From Pilosibacter fragilis (GTDB lineage Bacteria > Bacillota > Clostridia > Lachnospirales > Lachnospiraceae), in assembly GCF_032490495.1 (NCBI RefSeq), contig NZ_JAVYJB010000001.1:223231-287230 (forward strand): 64,000 bases of DNA, written 5' to 3'. The position numbers and the translations under genes were made by a program. Under the pieces are notes generated by a model, which ran no database searches, was not told the DNA's origin, and saw only the letters and a list, made by a program, of their open reading frames with translations. This document shows positions 42,076-51,023 of the stretch, piece after piece (the stretch's first letter is position 1; every line of letters starts with the position of its first letter).

Positions 42076-42345
42076 CTAATCTTGTGTCATTTTTTCGAAT
42101 CTCATCTTCTGCCTGATATCAGGGTATTTCTGATGATCCACCTCTGACATAAACATGGGAAGCGGTCTGGCCCACACAAGACTTGGGTCATCGAAATTCT
42201 TGTAGATGACAAGTGGTTCTTCAGTTTCGCTGTGCACGGCAATCGCTGTTACTATATAAACATCGCCTTTGAAGTGACGGTAACGACATCCAATCATCTC
42301 CTCACGTGTTTTTTGCAATTCTTTCTGTACTTCGATTCTGCTCAT
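42076..42345 (-). CDS. DUF1653-type protein, 89 aa
   Basis: The core GCRYRHFKGDVYIVTAIAVH, followed by SETEEPLVIYKNF and VWARPLPMFMSEVD, is the DUF1653 pattern (YRHxKGxxYxV, HSETxE, W-x-RP-x-x-MF). Its function is unknown even in well-studied bacteria. I choose the ATG at 42343-42345, after AAAGGAAGAAAA; an in-frame upstream start lacks a site. Confidence 0.85.
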   Translation of the reverse strand: MSRIEVQKELQKTREEMIGCRYRHFKGDVYIVTAIAVHSETEEPLVIYKNFDDPSLVWARPLPMFMSEVDHQKYPDIRQKMRFEKMTQD

Positions 42346-42418
42346 TATTTTTCTTCCTTTCTTATTATTTCGGCAATTTTCCCACATATGATGTCACAAC
42401 CGTCCCGCAATAAGGTGG

Positions 42419-42838
42419 TTATTCCCATGTGATGTCGTAATATTCACCAAGGTCAGTTTCTTTGAAAGCATCCTTTTTGAAAACGATCTTTCGGGTTGGG
42501 TCTGCAACGTCATAGAGTACCAGCTCGATGTTCTTCACAGCCTGCCCTTCAACGTAAGCTTCTTCGTCTCCCTGCAGAAATAAATCAGTGACAATAGCAC
42601 CCTCAAGGTCTTCCATTGTTGCTCCGTCCGGAAAATCTTCGTCTTCCAATTCGCCTTCCGTACATTCGATGACGACCGTATGATCGATGATATCAATCGC
42701 ACGAGTGTCAAAATCAAAGGTATATTCCTTTCCGTCTTTTGTAAGGATGATCTTCCCGACATAAATAGACTCTTTTGCCGGCGTTTGCGTAAGGGTGATT
42801 GAAATCACTGCCCTCAATACAACGTCAGTTAGTAACAT
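42419..42838 (-). CDS. Acidic hypothetical protein, 139 aa
   Basis: The ATG at 42836-42838 follows GAAGGGAG. An alternative in-frame ATG at 42863-42865 overlaps the previous stop. The protein is beta-rich and acidic (IILTKDGKEYTFDFDTRAIDI, EGELEDEDFPDGATMEDLEG) with no motif known to me. It resembles small phage-encoded beta proteins in composition only. Confidence 0.75.
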   Translation of the reverse strand: MLLTDVVLRAVISITLTQTPAKESIYVGKIILTKDGKEYTFDFDTRAIDIIDHTVVIECTEGELEDEDFPDGATMEDLEGAIVTDLFLQGDEEAYVEGQAVKNIELVLYDVADPTRKIVFKKDAFKETDLGEYYDITWE

Positions 42839-42861
42839 AATGTTTTCTCCCTTCTCGCTGT

Positions 42862-43350
42862 TCATAATTTGAGAACATTCCCCGCGGCTTTTAAAACCGC
42901 ATCGTCTACCGGATATTCCGTTCCATCATCATCCAAAAAGCAGAGTTTCGTGACCGTTAAGGTATCATCTGAGTCTGCGTTTGCCGGTGCCGGCCAATAA
43001 TCGATGTAAAATTCGCGGATCTCCGTCGCTTTCGCCATCACCTCCGGTGTCAGATCACCCCGGCAGATTCCAAGTGCTATCCAATCTTCCTCGTAACAAT
43101 CATCGAGTTCGTTTTCTGCGCTGACAGAAAAGATTGTTTTCTCTCCATGGATGACAGTCATAGTTCCATCCTCATTGACGGATGCTGAATAACTGCACCA
43201 GTCGAACGGAACGTAAACGGTCTTTCCATGAATTGGCACATCCATTGCAAATCCACCTGGTGTAAAACTACTGTCCTTCATATCGGAAAATTCCTTCAGG
43301 CTCTTATTGCAAAGCCGACCTGATAATGTATACTGCATCCTGATTCCCAT
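42862..43350 (-). CDS. Hypothetical protein, 162 aa
   Basis: AAGGAGGAG lies before the ATG at 43348-43350. The protein is beta-rich and acidic (PIHGKTVYVPFDWCSYSASV, DGTMTVIHGEKTIFSVSAE). It has no signal peptide. It ends four bases into the region of the next gene's alternative start. No family is recognised. Confidence 0.78.
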   Translation of the reverse strand: MGIRMQYTLSGRLCNKSLKEFSDMKDSSFTPGGFAMDVPIHGKTVYVPFDWCSYSASVNEDGTMTVIHGEKTIFSVSAENELDDCYEEDWIALGICRGDLTPEVMAKATEIREFYIDYWPAPANADSDDTLTVTKLCFLDDDGTEYPVDDAVLKAAGNVLKL

Positions 43351-43364
43351 ATTGTATCTCCTCC

Positions 43365-44156
43365 TTACCATATTCTTTCGATGTTGTCGTAGATGACGGA
43401 ATCCTTATCCGTCAGCGGCATGTTTCTGTGATGGTGACCAAAAAACCATTTTTTATATACGGCTTCCTGTTTCACTTTATCCAGGTATTGATTTAACGGA
43501 TCAATCGTCAGTGCACCTCCGCCGAGAATCGCAACGTCTGATGCCGGTCCGTCATGGAAAAAAATAAAATCCACCTGTTTTCCATGTTTTCTCAGGTTCT
43601 GCAGGCCGCGCTGCATTTCGTCCTCCGTAGGCATTTCCGCACGCCACCAGTTGACTCCTTCAATGCGAGTAGACGCTCCATAACGATCTAACAGCTGTAA
43701 TTTTGTCTGGAGTAACGGATCGTCCGGCTGCAAAATCGCAAAAGTGTAATCTTTTTCCAGTGCGCTTTTGTCCGCAATGCCGTTGACGTCATGTGACCTC
43801 GCTCCACCGAAGATATACGCAGCCTTTCCGTTTAAATCAAAGATTTCCCCGCGCATCAGGTGAATAACGTTTTCCCGCACCTTGTGAACGCGGCCTCCGT
43901 TCCATTCTTCTTCCGGAAGGGTGTTAAGGCGCGTGAAATCTTCATGGTTTCCATCCACGACCAGTGTGGTATACGATTTTTCTGCTAACCAGTCAAGCCA
44001 CCATTTTTCCCGTTTGCTTTCTTCCTTATCCCAAAGCAGTCCGAAATCCCCGCAGATGACCATATAGTCATTGCGGGTCATTTCTTTCTGTTCTGGGAAA
44101 TTTTCCATGCTGAACCGTCCAGGATCGGCATGCATGTCTCCTGTTACAAAGATCAT
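43365..44156 (-). CDS. Metallophosphoesterase, 263 aa
   Basis: Metal-binding blocks are complete: VTGDMHADP (about 4-12), CGDFGLLW (about 42), DGNHEDF (about 73), FFHDGPAS (about 205) and FGHHHRN (about 247). This is longer than the enzyme at 2035-2580 and closer to the YfcE-like/serine-phosphatase shape seen in phages. I start at the ATG at 44154-44156 with GAAAGGAG; upstream ATGs lack a site. The substrate is unknown. Confidence 0.9.
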   Translation of the reverse strand: MIFVTGDMHADPGRFSMENFPEQKEMTRNDYMVICGDFGLLWDKEESKREKWWLDWLAEKSYTTLVVDGNHEDFTRLNTLPEEEWNGGRVHKVRENVIHLMRGEIFDLNGKAAYIFGGARSHDVNGIADKSALEKDYTFAILQPDDPLLQTKLQLLDRYGASTRIEGVNWWRAEMPTEDEMQRGLQNLRKHGKQVDFIFFHDGPASDVAILGGGALTIDPLNQYLDKVKQEAVYKKWFFGHHHRNMPLTDKDSVIYDNIERIW

Positions 44157-44187
44157 GTACGCTCCTTTCCAATAAAACCATCCCGTA

Positions 44188-44355
44188 TTACCGAAGCAAT
44201 TCCGGATAGAAATCATAGAGATAATCTCCAAAATCTCCATCTTCCTCTAAGCCTGTTCGTGCTATCCATTCCCGTTTCCATTCCTGGCCTTTTGCCGTTT
44301 TCAGAAATGCCTCATACTTCGGTTTCAAGTTTTCACGTTCCATGTTCACATTCAT
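44188..44355 (-). CDS. Small hypothetical protein, 55 aa
   Basis: GAAAGGAG precedes the ATG at 44353-44355. The product is charged and helical (MNVNMERENLKPKYEAFLKT), ending in an acidic loop and YDFYPELLR. It has no known motif. It sits between the frame-disturbed zinc-ribbon gene and the phosphoesterase. Confidence 0.7.
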   Translation of the reverse strand: MNVNMERENLKPKYEAFLKTAKGQEWKREWIARTGLEEDGDFGDYLYDFYPELLR

Positions 44356-44381
44356 CTTTTTTTTCTCCTTTCTGAATACCA

Positions 44382-44913
44382 TCAGTTTCTACGGATCTTC
44401 CTGCCGCATTTTGGGCAGAAACAGATTGTTGGATCGAATCCATCTAATCCAAAATCATACCCGCAACAAGTTGTGATACCATCCTCCATAGAGGTCTCTG
44501 CGTCTTCGTCCACCGGATGAACACCGCAATCCCAGGTTTCGCCGATTGCAGTCTGTTCATGGGATTTAATCCGCATGACGTACCAGGTAGTTTCCTTCGG
44601 ATTATGTGGTTCAGCCGCATCACGTAAGTAAGAATCCAGGATGGTAGCGCAATGCCCGGCATCACTTGACTCTCCATCACGAATGTGTTTACGAACCAGG
44701 TGAGCACCTTTTAGTCCCATAATATAAGGGACTCCGATTTTTTTCCTGTACCACAAATGTTGGTTTATCATTCCATCCTCGTTCTTTTACGTCCCGAGTC
44801 CATATAGCAACCAGATCTCCGACCTTCAGATTATTCCCATTGCTATCATAAAGATCGGTTGGATCTCCGCAGGTTCCCATGTACGCATTTCCGCTTCGTA
44901 AGATTTTTTTCAT
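44382..44913 (-). CDS. Zinc-ribbon protein interrupted by a frameshift at a seven-T/A run
   Basis: The first part starts at 44911-44913 after AAAGGAG and reads MKKILRSGNAYMGTCGD...NDKPTFVVQEK. It then leaves the frame at the A-run at 44738-44744 (T on the plus strand) and stops at 44689. The second part continues in the other frame as IGVPYIMGLKGAHLVRKHI to a zinc ribbon (CCGYDF ... CFCPKCGRKIRRN) and stops at 44382. With six A in place of seven the two join smoothly (VVQEKIGVPYIMG). Slippage or an indel is likely. One protein of about 177 residues is expected. Confidence 0.75.
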
Positions 44914-44967
44914 GATTTTTCTCCTTTTTTTGCGAATCCGCAGGCAAAATGCCCGCGGTCATTATAC

Positions 44968-45570
44968 TTAATAATCCATCTGTGTCTGAAAATCTGTTCC
45001 TAACATATCCCCGGCGGTTTTTACCGCAAGTTTGGATAAATCCAGGAATCGAATCTCTTTGTTGGTGATGATCGTTGCAATTCCGGCCACATAATTCAGT
45101 TTTTCATGTCCGGCTTCCTGCAGGATCATTGCTTCCCCGTTAGGGAGAATCTGCTGGAGTTCCTTGTAAAACGTATCCATGCCGTTGGAATCTTCCGCAA
45201 GGTCTTCTTTATCGCGGCAGATGCGGATTTCATAGCCAGAATCTTTTTCTGTGGCTTCCACGATGTATAATTCTTCTCTCTCTGCTTCATCCGGGTCCGC
45301 AATCTGCGTCCATACGCCGCTGCCCCATTCCGTTTCCTCGTAAAATTTCACGGGTCGATCATGTGTCGGTTCGTTCATCCATTCCGCAACTGTCTGGGCG
45401 CTGCAGTATGACATGGAACCGGTTCCTCCGAATCCATGCATGCCGTTTGAATTTTCGTCATCGAAAATTTCAAGGTCTTCCCCTGCTAATTTGTTGATTA
45501 ACTTCTGATATTTTTCTTCATCCGTAACCCGGAAATAATTGGTTCGATAAGTACAGATGTAATCTGCCAT
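44968..45570 (-). CDS. Acidic hypothetical protein, 200 aa
   Basis: GAAAGGAG precedes the ATG. The N-terminal 60 residues (YICTYRTNYFRVTDEEKYQK, GMHGFGGTGSMSYCSAQTV) could form a small fold. The middle is acidic and the end helical. No signal peptide, membrane helix or known motif is seen. It is one of a group of about ten small acidic proteins in this run. Confidence 0.78.
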   Translation of the reverse strand: MADYICTYRTNYFRVTDEEKYQKLINKLAGEDLEIFDDENSNGMHGFGGTGSMSYCSAQTVAEWMNEPTHDRPVKFYEETEWGSGVWTQIADPDEAEREELYIVEATEKDSGYEIRICRDKEDLAEDSNGMDTFYKELQQILPNGEAMILQEAGHEKLNYVAGIATIITNKEIRFLDLSKLAVKTAGDMLGTDFQTQMDY

Positions 45571-45606
45571 AGTGTGCTCTCCTTTCTCATCGCTGATTTT
45601 TGCTTC

Positions 45607-46068
45607 TTACGCGGTTTTTGAAATGCCTCCGTTGCAAGGTCTGTATGCGCCGGAACCAAACTCTGAAAACATAGGCTCCGTGAGGTTGAATGCATAGATA
45701 CTTGCAATTTCATCCTTACTGTCTTCAAGCGTATCTTCAAAACAGTCAGGATCGGATGAAATATACAGGCAATCCAAAATATCTCCATAAGATGCATGAT
45801 AAAAATATGCATGATACACGAGGATTCCGTACTCTTCTTCCAGCTTTTTGATCCGCTCCTCCCATTCCGGATGATTGGACATCCAGTACAGAATGCCGTC
45901 AAACACTTTCGTGGTTCGCTCTGAATAATAAAGCTTTCCTGTATCCGCGAATTCTTTCTGCACATTTTCCAGAAGTCCGAAATTTTTCAGACACTGGCAG
46001 GCAATTTCTTTCTGCTGCTGCTTGGTTCTTTCAACGTCATTTCCGTTTGTTTTGTTTAATTCTCCCAT
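45607..46068 (-). CDS. Hypothetical protein, 153 aa
   Basis: AAAGGAGAG precedes the ATG. The first half is helical and charged (NDVERTKQQQKEIACQCLKN). The second half is alpha/beta, with EDSKDEIASIYAFNLTEPMF. No motif is recognised. It lies between two other hypothetical genes of the run, with short gaps. Confidence 0.76.
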   Translation of the reverse strand: MGELNKTNGNDVERTKQQQKEIACQCLKNFGLLENVQKEFADTGKLYYSERTTKVFDGILYWMSNHPEWEERIKKLEEEYGILVYHAYFYHASYGDILDCLYISSDPDCFEDTLEDSKDEIASIYAFNLTEPMFSEFGSGAYRPCNGGISKTA

Positions 46069-46095
46069 CGTTTCTCTCCTTTTTGTGTATTGAAA

Positions 46096-46503
46096 TTATT
46101 CCTGACGATTGCCGTCCCGATCCTCAAAATAATAAGAATCGATCCAGCCATTATCAAATGGCTCTTTGACGCTGATTTCCGGGTCGTCGTCCACCTTCCA
46201 TCCATTAGACACCATATCGATCGCTTTCAGATATGCATCCCTCTGTGTGGCTGCTTCCGATTCCGGGATCCAGACTTTGGAATAAGTGGTTTGCCTGATG
46301 CATACCAGACGGCCAGACTCTTTGTGTGCAATTTCCTCCGCTTTTTTAACCGCTCTCGAAAGAACAGTGGCATTGGAATTGATTGAAATGCCAAAATCTG
46401 AAATGACGTAACGTCCCGTATAACCCATCTCATCCAGGATCTTAGGAAGAGCTGCCTTGCCTTCTGCTGACATATCGGTTAATTGATAATCTAACATTCT
46501 CAT
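46096..46503 (-). CDS. Hypothetical protein, 135 aa
   Basis: Its ATG overlaps the stop of the preceding gene (ATGA), so translation is coupled. The product begins with a short helix (MRMLDYQLTDMSAEGKAALPKIL). It then shows a beta strand plus helix unit (GYTGRYVISDFGISINSNAT) and ends in a DR/DN-rich tail. No family is recognised. Confidence 0.76.
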   Translation of the reverse strand: MRMLDYQLTDMSAEGKAALPKILDEMGYTGRYVISDFGISINSNATVLSRAVKKAEEIAHKESGRLVCIRQTTYSKVWIPESEAATQRDAYLKAIDMVSNGWKVDDDPEISVKEPFDNGWIDSYYFEDRDGNRQE

Positions 46504-46820
46504 AAGAGGGCACCTTTTTTCTCTGCGCTGGCATCCAAAACCTCGACGAAGTCTTTTCCAAGACTGAGTCCAAGTATGGTATCCGCGTTATAATGATCCG
46601 TGACGCCCCATCCGTTGTAATAGTCTCCGTCTTCATCAACACCAACGCCAAAGTTTAAGTCCGAAAGAATCACTTCTTCACTAGGAAGATTTGTCTCTTC
46701 TGCAGTGTCCTTTCCGGCATCCAGAATCTCTTTGCGTTTTGCTACACATTCAGCAATAAAGGCAGCGACAATCTCTTTGCCTGTTTCCGTAAGTACATAC
46801 GCTCCATTCTGTGCTTCCAT
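46500..46820 (-). CDS. Hypothetical protein, 106 aa
   Basis: First gene behind the 46863 promoter. I start at the ATG at 46818-46820 after GAAAGGAAAAG; the in-frame extension to 46910 runs through the promoter. The small helical protein (AYVLTETGKEIVAAFIAECV) has an acidic centre and no known motif. It is coupled to the next gene by ATGA. Confidence 0.75.
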   Translation of the reverse strand: MEAQNGAYVLTETGKEIVAAFIAECVAKRKEILDAGKDTAEETNLPSEEVILSDLNFGVGVDEDGDYYNGWGVTDHYNADTILGLSLGKDFVEVLDASAEKKGALL

Positions 46821-46851
46821 AATCTTTTCCTTTCTCTTATGCCTTATCAAC

Positions 46852-46879
46852 TGTTTCAGGGAAATTATGGTATTGGATA
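46852..46879 (-). promoter_or_regulatory. CCATAATT element before the 106-aa gene
   Basis: The core is at 46863-46870, followed by TCCCTGAAAC, a full consensus match. It heads a run of at least 15 genes ending at 38.55 kb, interrupted by the IscB element. Confidence 0.72.
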
Positions 46880-46884
46880 GTTGT

Positions 46885-46918
46885 AAAAAAAGACCCACTG
46901 CACTTAACAATGGGTCTG
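46885..46918 (-). terminator. Rho-independent terminator
   Basis: The minus-strand stem AGACCCATTG / CAGTGGGTCT is followed by six T. It ends the run headed at 52.03 kb. Confidence 0.85.
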
Positions 46919-46992
46919 ATTGAAAATAAAAATGTTAAAAATTATAACGAAAAAAGTCCGTCCAGTTTTCAGGATGAGCCTTTGCAGTTTGG

Positions 46993-49206
46993 TTAGATAA
47001 AGTCATAGCGGAAGCGCTGCATCCGGCAGCCTTCCCGTACGCTGATATACGACGCACGCCAGCCAAGATCTTCCATCTGTTTGAATTTGTCCTTATTCCC
47101 TTTTACCGGCAGGGTGATTTCCGTATAAATAACGTGACGCTTTCCGGTTACCGGGTCAGCATCCGGATCTTGCCCAAATACGCCAAGTTTAGTTTCCGGG
47201 AAAACCTGGTGCAGTTCCCGCTCTGCCTGGATCAGCTCCGCTGCATTGGTATACTGTTCGTACTGGTCACTTGGCTGATACGGTTTTGCCGGAAGCATAG
47301 CCTTTTCCTGTTCGGCCATTTTCTTCTTCTTAAGCGCTTCTTTCCTTTCTGTCTCCAGACGCTCAATTTCCGCCCCATATCCATGTGCAGTCAGCCAGTC
47401 GTAATACGTTTTCTTCCATCCGGATTTTGAAAACCCGATACATAAACTGTACCCATTAAAGTGCCCGGTAAGAGGACACTCCAGCTCGCCAACCATGTCA
47501 ACTGCATTCAAAAGCGTATTCCCGTTATAGTTTCTTGCTCCAAACCCCTGGAAGATCTTAGGCAACGGCTCCTCAAGGAATGCTTCCATGGTACGCCAGT
47601 CACGTGGATCTAACTGGTAGAAAACGGAACACTTGGCGCCATTGCAGTCATCCAGGATATCATATGAATGCCGGCCGTAATGGTACTTAAGATTCTGGTT
47701 ATAAATGCGTTCCTGTCTGCGGTACCCCCAGTCTTCCTGCTTAATTGCGTCGAAACAGATCGTATCCTCGCCCCAGTCGGTCTCCGGATGTGAGCTCTGA
47801 TATGTTTTTTTGCAGATCAGATCAATGAACCGGTCTTTCCTGCTTTTCGCTTTTTTATTCCAATACTCCCAGGCATGGCTGGTGCCAAATTCCTGCAGCT
47901 CTTTTTGCATCTGCTGCTTGATATATTCAGCCAACTGTTTGCGGATTTCATAGTATACCTGCTTATCCATCCGGTATTGAGTTCCAATGAATTCCTCCAC
48001 GTAAGCATCTTCCTGCATATGACTGCATGAAGCCAGTGCGGTTGAAAGATCCGGTTTAAATCCGGTGCCATACAGCGCCACCCATGGCACTGTATGCGTG
48101 TTACATTCAAATTCCCGGTTATAGCCTTCGTCCGTCATAATCTTGTCTGTCTCCAGGGTGCAGGTGTACTGACGGTTTCTGATGACAATTTCATTTTTCT
48201 CAACCACGGCCAGTTCCGTTTCCGTCATGCCTTTATGCTCCAGATAAAAGTTCTGTTCCATGAGCGTATTTAAAAATAGCGGTTCTGCTTCAAAACGCAG
48301 TCCTTCGTACTTATTTTTCAGGATGATCATCGCCACAAGGAGCGGCTGGTATACTTCGACGCCAAGTCTAATGAAATCCAGTTTTTCTTGGTCGATGATA
48401 TAGGTACCTGCATATCCTTTGTAATCGTAATCTTCATAATGGAAAATATAATCATAAGGAAACAGTTTATCCATGTGTCGGTCTGTCCAGCGTCCGTTCC
48501 GTAAATTGCCGTGCTGTCCGATATACACCTCATCCACACGATCATGAAACGCTATCAGGTTTCCGTTATTCTTTAACAGGAATGCGAAATATCCCCCTGC
48601 GCTCTGATGGTTGGATATATAACACAGATAGATCGCATCCGGTTCATTGGAAACATGGAGGATGCAGTCTGACATACGCTCAAAGACCAGAATCCTGGTA
48701 TGGAACTTCTTCACTTCGCTAACCGGCATCCCGCTGTTCTGATAGCAGTCAATCCTCATCTTTTTGATATCCTGGATGACCTGCATCGTGGATTTTAAAA
48801 AGTGTTTACGCTCCTCTTCCATGTCCCTGTCGCCGATCATGGCGATTCCCATGGAGTTTTTCAGCGTTTCATTCATGCTGTTTAAATAATGATCCTCCTG
48901 TTCCAGAACTTCCGGATCGTTTAACTGCTGCCACATGGTAGCATATCCCTGCATCTCCTGTGTAACCTCCGGGTTCGTCAGCCATCCATACAGGGGAATG
49001 TTCGTATTCTGCGCAACTTCCATGACTGCATCTCTCGCCCGCATCGCGGATAAAGCTCCGGACGGGTCATATCCGGAAAGCAGCGTCTCGATATCCTTGC
49101 CGGCGCCATGAAACACATAATTGGCGGATAACATATTGAAACGCGTCTGGTTCGGATCGTATTGTATAAACTTTGCGAATTCATCCAGTACTTCTTTAAT
49201 CGTCAT
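46993..49206 (-). CDS. Large protein of unknown function, 737 aa
   Basis: The ATG at 49204-49206 overlaps the stop of the upstream Cys-rich gene (ATGA). The protein is helical with beta stretches, charged throughout and without membrane helices. Identifiable blocks are not catalytic motifs I know: IYLCYISNHQSAGGYFAFLL, VYQPLLVAMIILKNKYEGL and CPLTGHFNGYSLCIGFSKSG. A lysine-rich coiled coil lies near residue 610. It is the last gene of a run of about seven. It may act with the 896- and 705-aa proteins, but nothing shows this directly. Confidence 0.8.
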   Translation of the reverse strand: MTIKEVLDEFAKFIQYDPNQTRFNMLSANYVFHGAGKDIETLLSGYDPSGALSAMRARDAVMEVAQNTNIPLYGWLTNPEVTQEMQGYATMWQQLNDPEVLEQEDHYLNSMNETLKNSMGIAMIGDRDMEEERKHFLKSTMQVIQDIKKMRIDCYQNSGMPVSEVKKFHTRILVFERMSDCILHVSNEPDAIYLCYISNHQSAGGYFAFLLKNNGNLIAFHDRVDEVYIGQHGNLRNGRWTDRHMDKLFPYDYIFHYEDYDYKGYAGTYIIDQEKLDFIRLGVEVYQPLLVAMIILKNKYEGLRFEAEPLFLNTLMEQNFYLEHKGMTETELAVVEKNEIVIRNRQYTCTLETDKIMTDEGYNREFECNTHTVPWVALYGTGFKPDLSTALASCSHMQEDAYVEEFIGTQYRMDKQVYYEIRKQLAEYIKQQMQKELQEFGTSHAWEYWNKKAKSRKDRFIDLICKKTYQSSHPETDWGEDTICFDAIKQEDWGYRRQERIYNQNLKYHYGRHSYDILDDCNGAKCSVFYQLDPRDWRTMEAFLEEPLPKIFQGFGARNYNGNTLLNAVDMVGELECPLTGHFNGYSLCIGFSKSGWKKTYYDWLTAHGYGAEIERLETERKEALKKKKMAEQEKAMLPAKPYQPSDQYEQYTNAAELIQAERELHQVFPETKLGVFGQDPDADPVTGKRHVIYTEITLPVKGNKDKFKQMEDLGWRASYISVREGCRMQRFRYDFI

Positions 49207-49547
49207 ATTTTTTCTCCTTCCATCTCTTCCTGACAGTATCCCGGAATGCTGCATCCGCCTGCACCGTTACCCCACGGGCAATCCATGCATCTGTCATTTT
49301 CGCGTTCCTCCTGCATTTTCTGTTTGTATTTCAGTTCGCGCTGATACGCCCATTCTTTCTGACGCTCAGCCTCATCAGCAAACCTGCTGATATCATTCTG
49401 AAGCATCTGTGAAAAGAACGGGTGTCTCTTTGCCAGGGTTTTCAGATGATCTGCAACACCCTCCGGCTCACCGCAATGTTCACAGAGATTTTCCAGATAT
49501 CTTTCTCTGTTAACTATATATCTCATCAGTTCTTTCATTTCTTTCAT
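49203..49547 (-). CDS. Cys-rich hypothetical protein, 114 aa
   Basis: Cysteines occur in two groups: ENLCEHCGE near residue 20 and CMDCPWGNGAGGCSIPGYC near the end. A long charged helix separates them (EAERQKEWAYQRELKYKQK). This could be a zinc or iron-sulfur protein. Its stop is coupled to the start of the 737-aa gene, suggesting a complex between the two. The ribosome site is AAGGAG-like but short. Confidence 0.75.
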   Translation of the reverse strand: MKEMKELMRYIVNRERYLENLCEHCGEPEGVADHLKTLAKRHPFFSQMLQNDISRFADEAERQKEWAYQRELKYKQKMQEERENDRCMDCPWGNGAGGCSIPGYCQEEMEGEKI

Positions 49548-49550
49548 ATT

Positions 49551-50117
49551 TTATTTTTTCTCCTTTTCCCACATCTGCAGGATTTTCTGAAACTCTTCCC
49601 ACATGTTATAAAGAACACAAGAAAGACCGTATTTTTTCATCAGGTTCGCAAAATCACTTTTTTTCTGAACGCCTAGCCGGTTTGCAAGTTCTTTTGTATT
49701 ATCCGTAAATGGACAACGTTTAAAGTCTGCAGCCAGAAGCTTTAATGGACCGATTTTTGGTTTAAAAAATTGTGGATTTACAACATGATAATCTACACGG
49801 TAAACTTTTGTCGGCTCCGTAAGTAGCCAGGATTCATGAGACCATTCCGCATCCGGCACGTATCGGGCGACTTCTTTGGTTGGAAGTACCTGCTCCGCCT
49901 GCATGTAGTAGGCATGAATGACCAGAGGCACTCCGAGCCGCTCCATGCTTTGCAGTGCCTCCGGCCCGGACGGCATCGCATTGATGCAATCCAGGAGCCG
50001 GTTGGAAACGCAGATTCTCGGAATGGTTCCGTCTTCACCGGGAATTCGCTGTCCGGGAATACGTGGAACGAACCGTTCCACGATATCCAGTGATACATGG
50101 ATATATTTTCGTTCCAA
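49551..50117 (-). CDS. Hypothetical protein, 188 aa
   Basis: GAGGAGG precedes the ATG. The N-terminal third is beta-rich (RKYIHVSLDIVERFVPRIPG). The middle has PLVIHAYYMQAEQVLPTKEV. The end is basic and helical (LANRLGVQKKSDFANLMKKY), perhaps DNA-binding. No family is recognised. Confidence 0.78.
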   Translation of the reverse strand: MERKYIHVSLDIVERFVPRIPGQRIPGEDGTIPRICVSNRLLDCINAMPSGPEALQSMERLGVPLVIHAYYMQAEQVLPTKEVARYVPDAEWSHESWLLTEPTKVYRVDYHVVNPQFFKPKIGPLKLLAADFKRCPFTDNTKELANRLGVQKKSDFANLMKKYGLSCVLYNMWEEFQKILQMWEKEKK

Positions 50118-50132
50118 AATGCTTCCTCCTCG

Positions 50133-50318
50133 TTATTTCTCGGTATTCTCCAGGTATTTCTCCACTTTGGTGGCAATCTGGTCGCACAATATTAAGATGC
50201 CACCCGCGCCATCCGGTTCTTCATCATCCCAGACCTCATCGGAACACTGGTTTGCCATATCCGCAAGTTTCTGAAGCTGTTTTCTCATCTCATCTGTGAT
50301 ATACCTGTTTCTTCCCAT
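50133..50318 (-). CDS. Small hypothetical protein, 61 aa
   Basis: The ATG at 50316-50318 has AAAGGAG in front; an in-frame start six codons earlier lacks a site. The product has a basic start (MGRNRYITDEMRKQLQKLAD), an acidic middle (EVWDDEEPDGAGG) and a helical end. No motif is known to me. Confidence 0.75.
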   Translation of the reverse strand: MGRNRYITDEMRKQLQKLADMANQCSDEVWDDEEPDGAGGILILCDQIATKVEKYLENTEK

Positions 50319-50370
50319 CGTTTTCTCCTTTAGCAAAGTGCCCCGCTATATGGAGGGGCACTGAACAATT

Positions 50371-50994
50371 TTAGTTTTCATAAAAAATAAGGTCATCCGC
50401 ATACGGAAGCGTATGCATCCAGTCCATGAATCCGACGCGCCACTCGTCCAGCTTGTGGCCGGCTCTGGAATGTGCGATGTTCCTCAGGGTTTCATAGCTT
50501 AACGTGCAGGTACGCATCTGGTTATAGCTTTCCGGCAGCAACTGGATTAAGTCATACCAGTACGGTTTATCCTTTGTGGCCATGTAACGCTGTCTTACGG
50601 ATTCCAGGTATTCCACGATCGCGCTTAAATAACGCTCGCTCTCTTCCGTCAGATGATCATGGCTGAAATCCGACAGTTCGATTGGTTTTGCGTGGATCTT
50701 ATGCATGGTGCTGGTGGAATTTGCCGTAGTGGCGACTTTATAGGTGTCATATTCTTTCCACCAGTACAGAGGCGCCGTGATATTCACGGATACGAAGATC
50801 TGGCGCATGAATTTACGGTGGTCGCTTCCGGATTTGATCAGGCGTTTCGCCAGATCCATGTCCTTTGGTCCAAACTGGAATGTGCCATCCGGCAGTTCCT
50901 TGCTGTCAGAACGGTCCCAGCTGTTCATCGGATTTCTTGCTCCCAGCATGGCGTTTTTCATGTTCATCACCGTTGTGTTTTCGAATGTAATCAT
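50371..50994 (-). CDS. Hypothetical protein with ThyX-like sequence order, 207 aa
   Basis: AAAGGAG precedes the ATG. The segment FMRQIFVSVNITAPLYWWKE, followed by YDTYKVATTANSTSTMHK, is a conserved feature of a Firmicutes/phage family. Its order (aromatic patch, then N-S-T-S) recalls the dUMP site of the flavin-dependent thymidylate synthase ThyX. The ThyX signature RHRxxSxNExSxR is absent, so this is at most a diverged relative. The end has LSYETLRNIAHSRAGHKLDE. Role unknown. Confidence 0.78.
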   Translation of the reverse strand: MITFENTTVMNMKNAMLGARNPMNSWDRSDSKELPDGTFQFGPKDMDLAKRLIKSGSDHRKFMRQIFVSVNITAPLYWWKEYDTYKVATTANSTSTMHKIHAKPIELSDFSHDHLTEESERYLSAIVEYLESVRQRYMATKDKPYWYDLIQLLPESYNQMRTCTLSYETLRNIAHSRAGHKLDEWRVGFMDWMHTLPYADDLIFYEN

Positions 50995-51023
50995 ATACTT
51001 TTTCTCCTTTTCCTTTTTAATAG

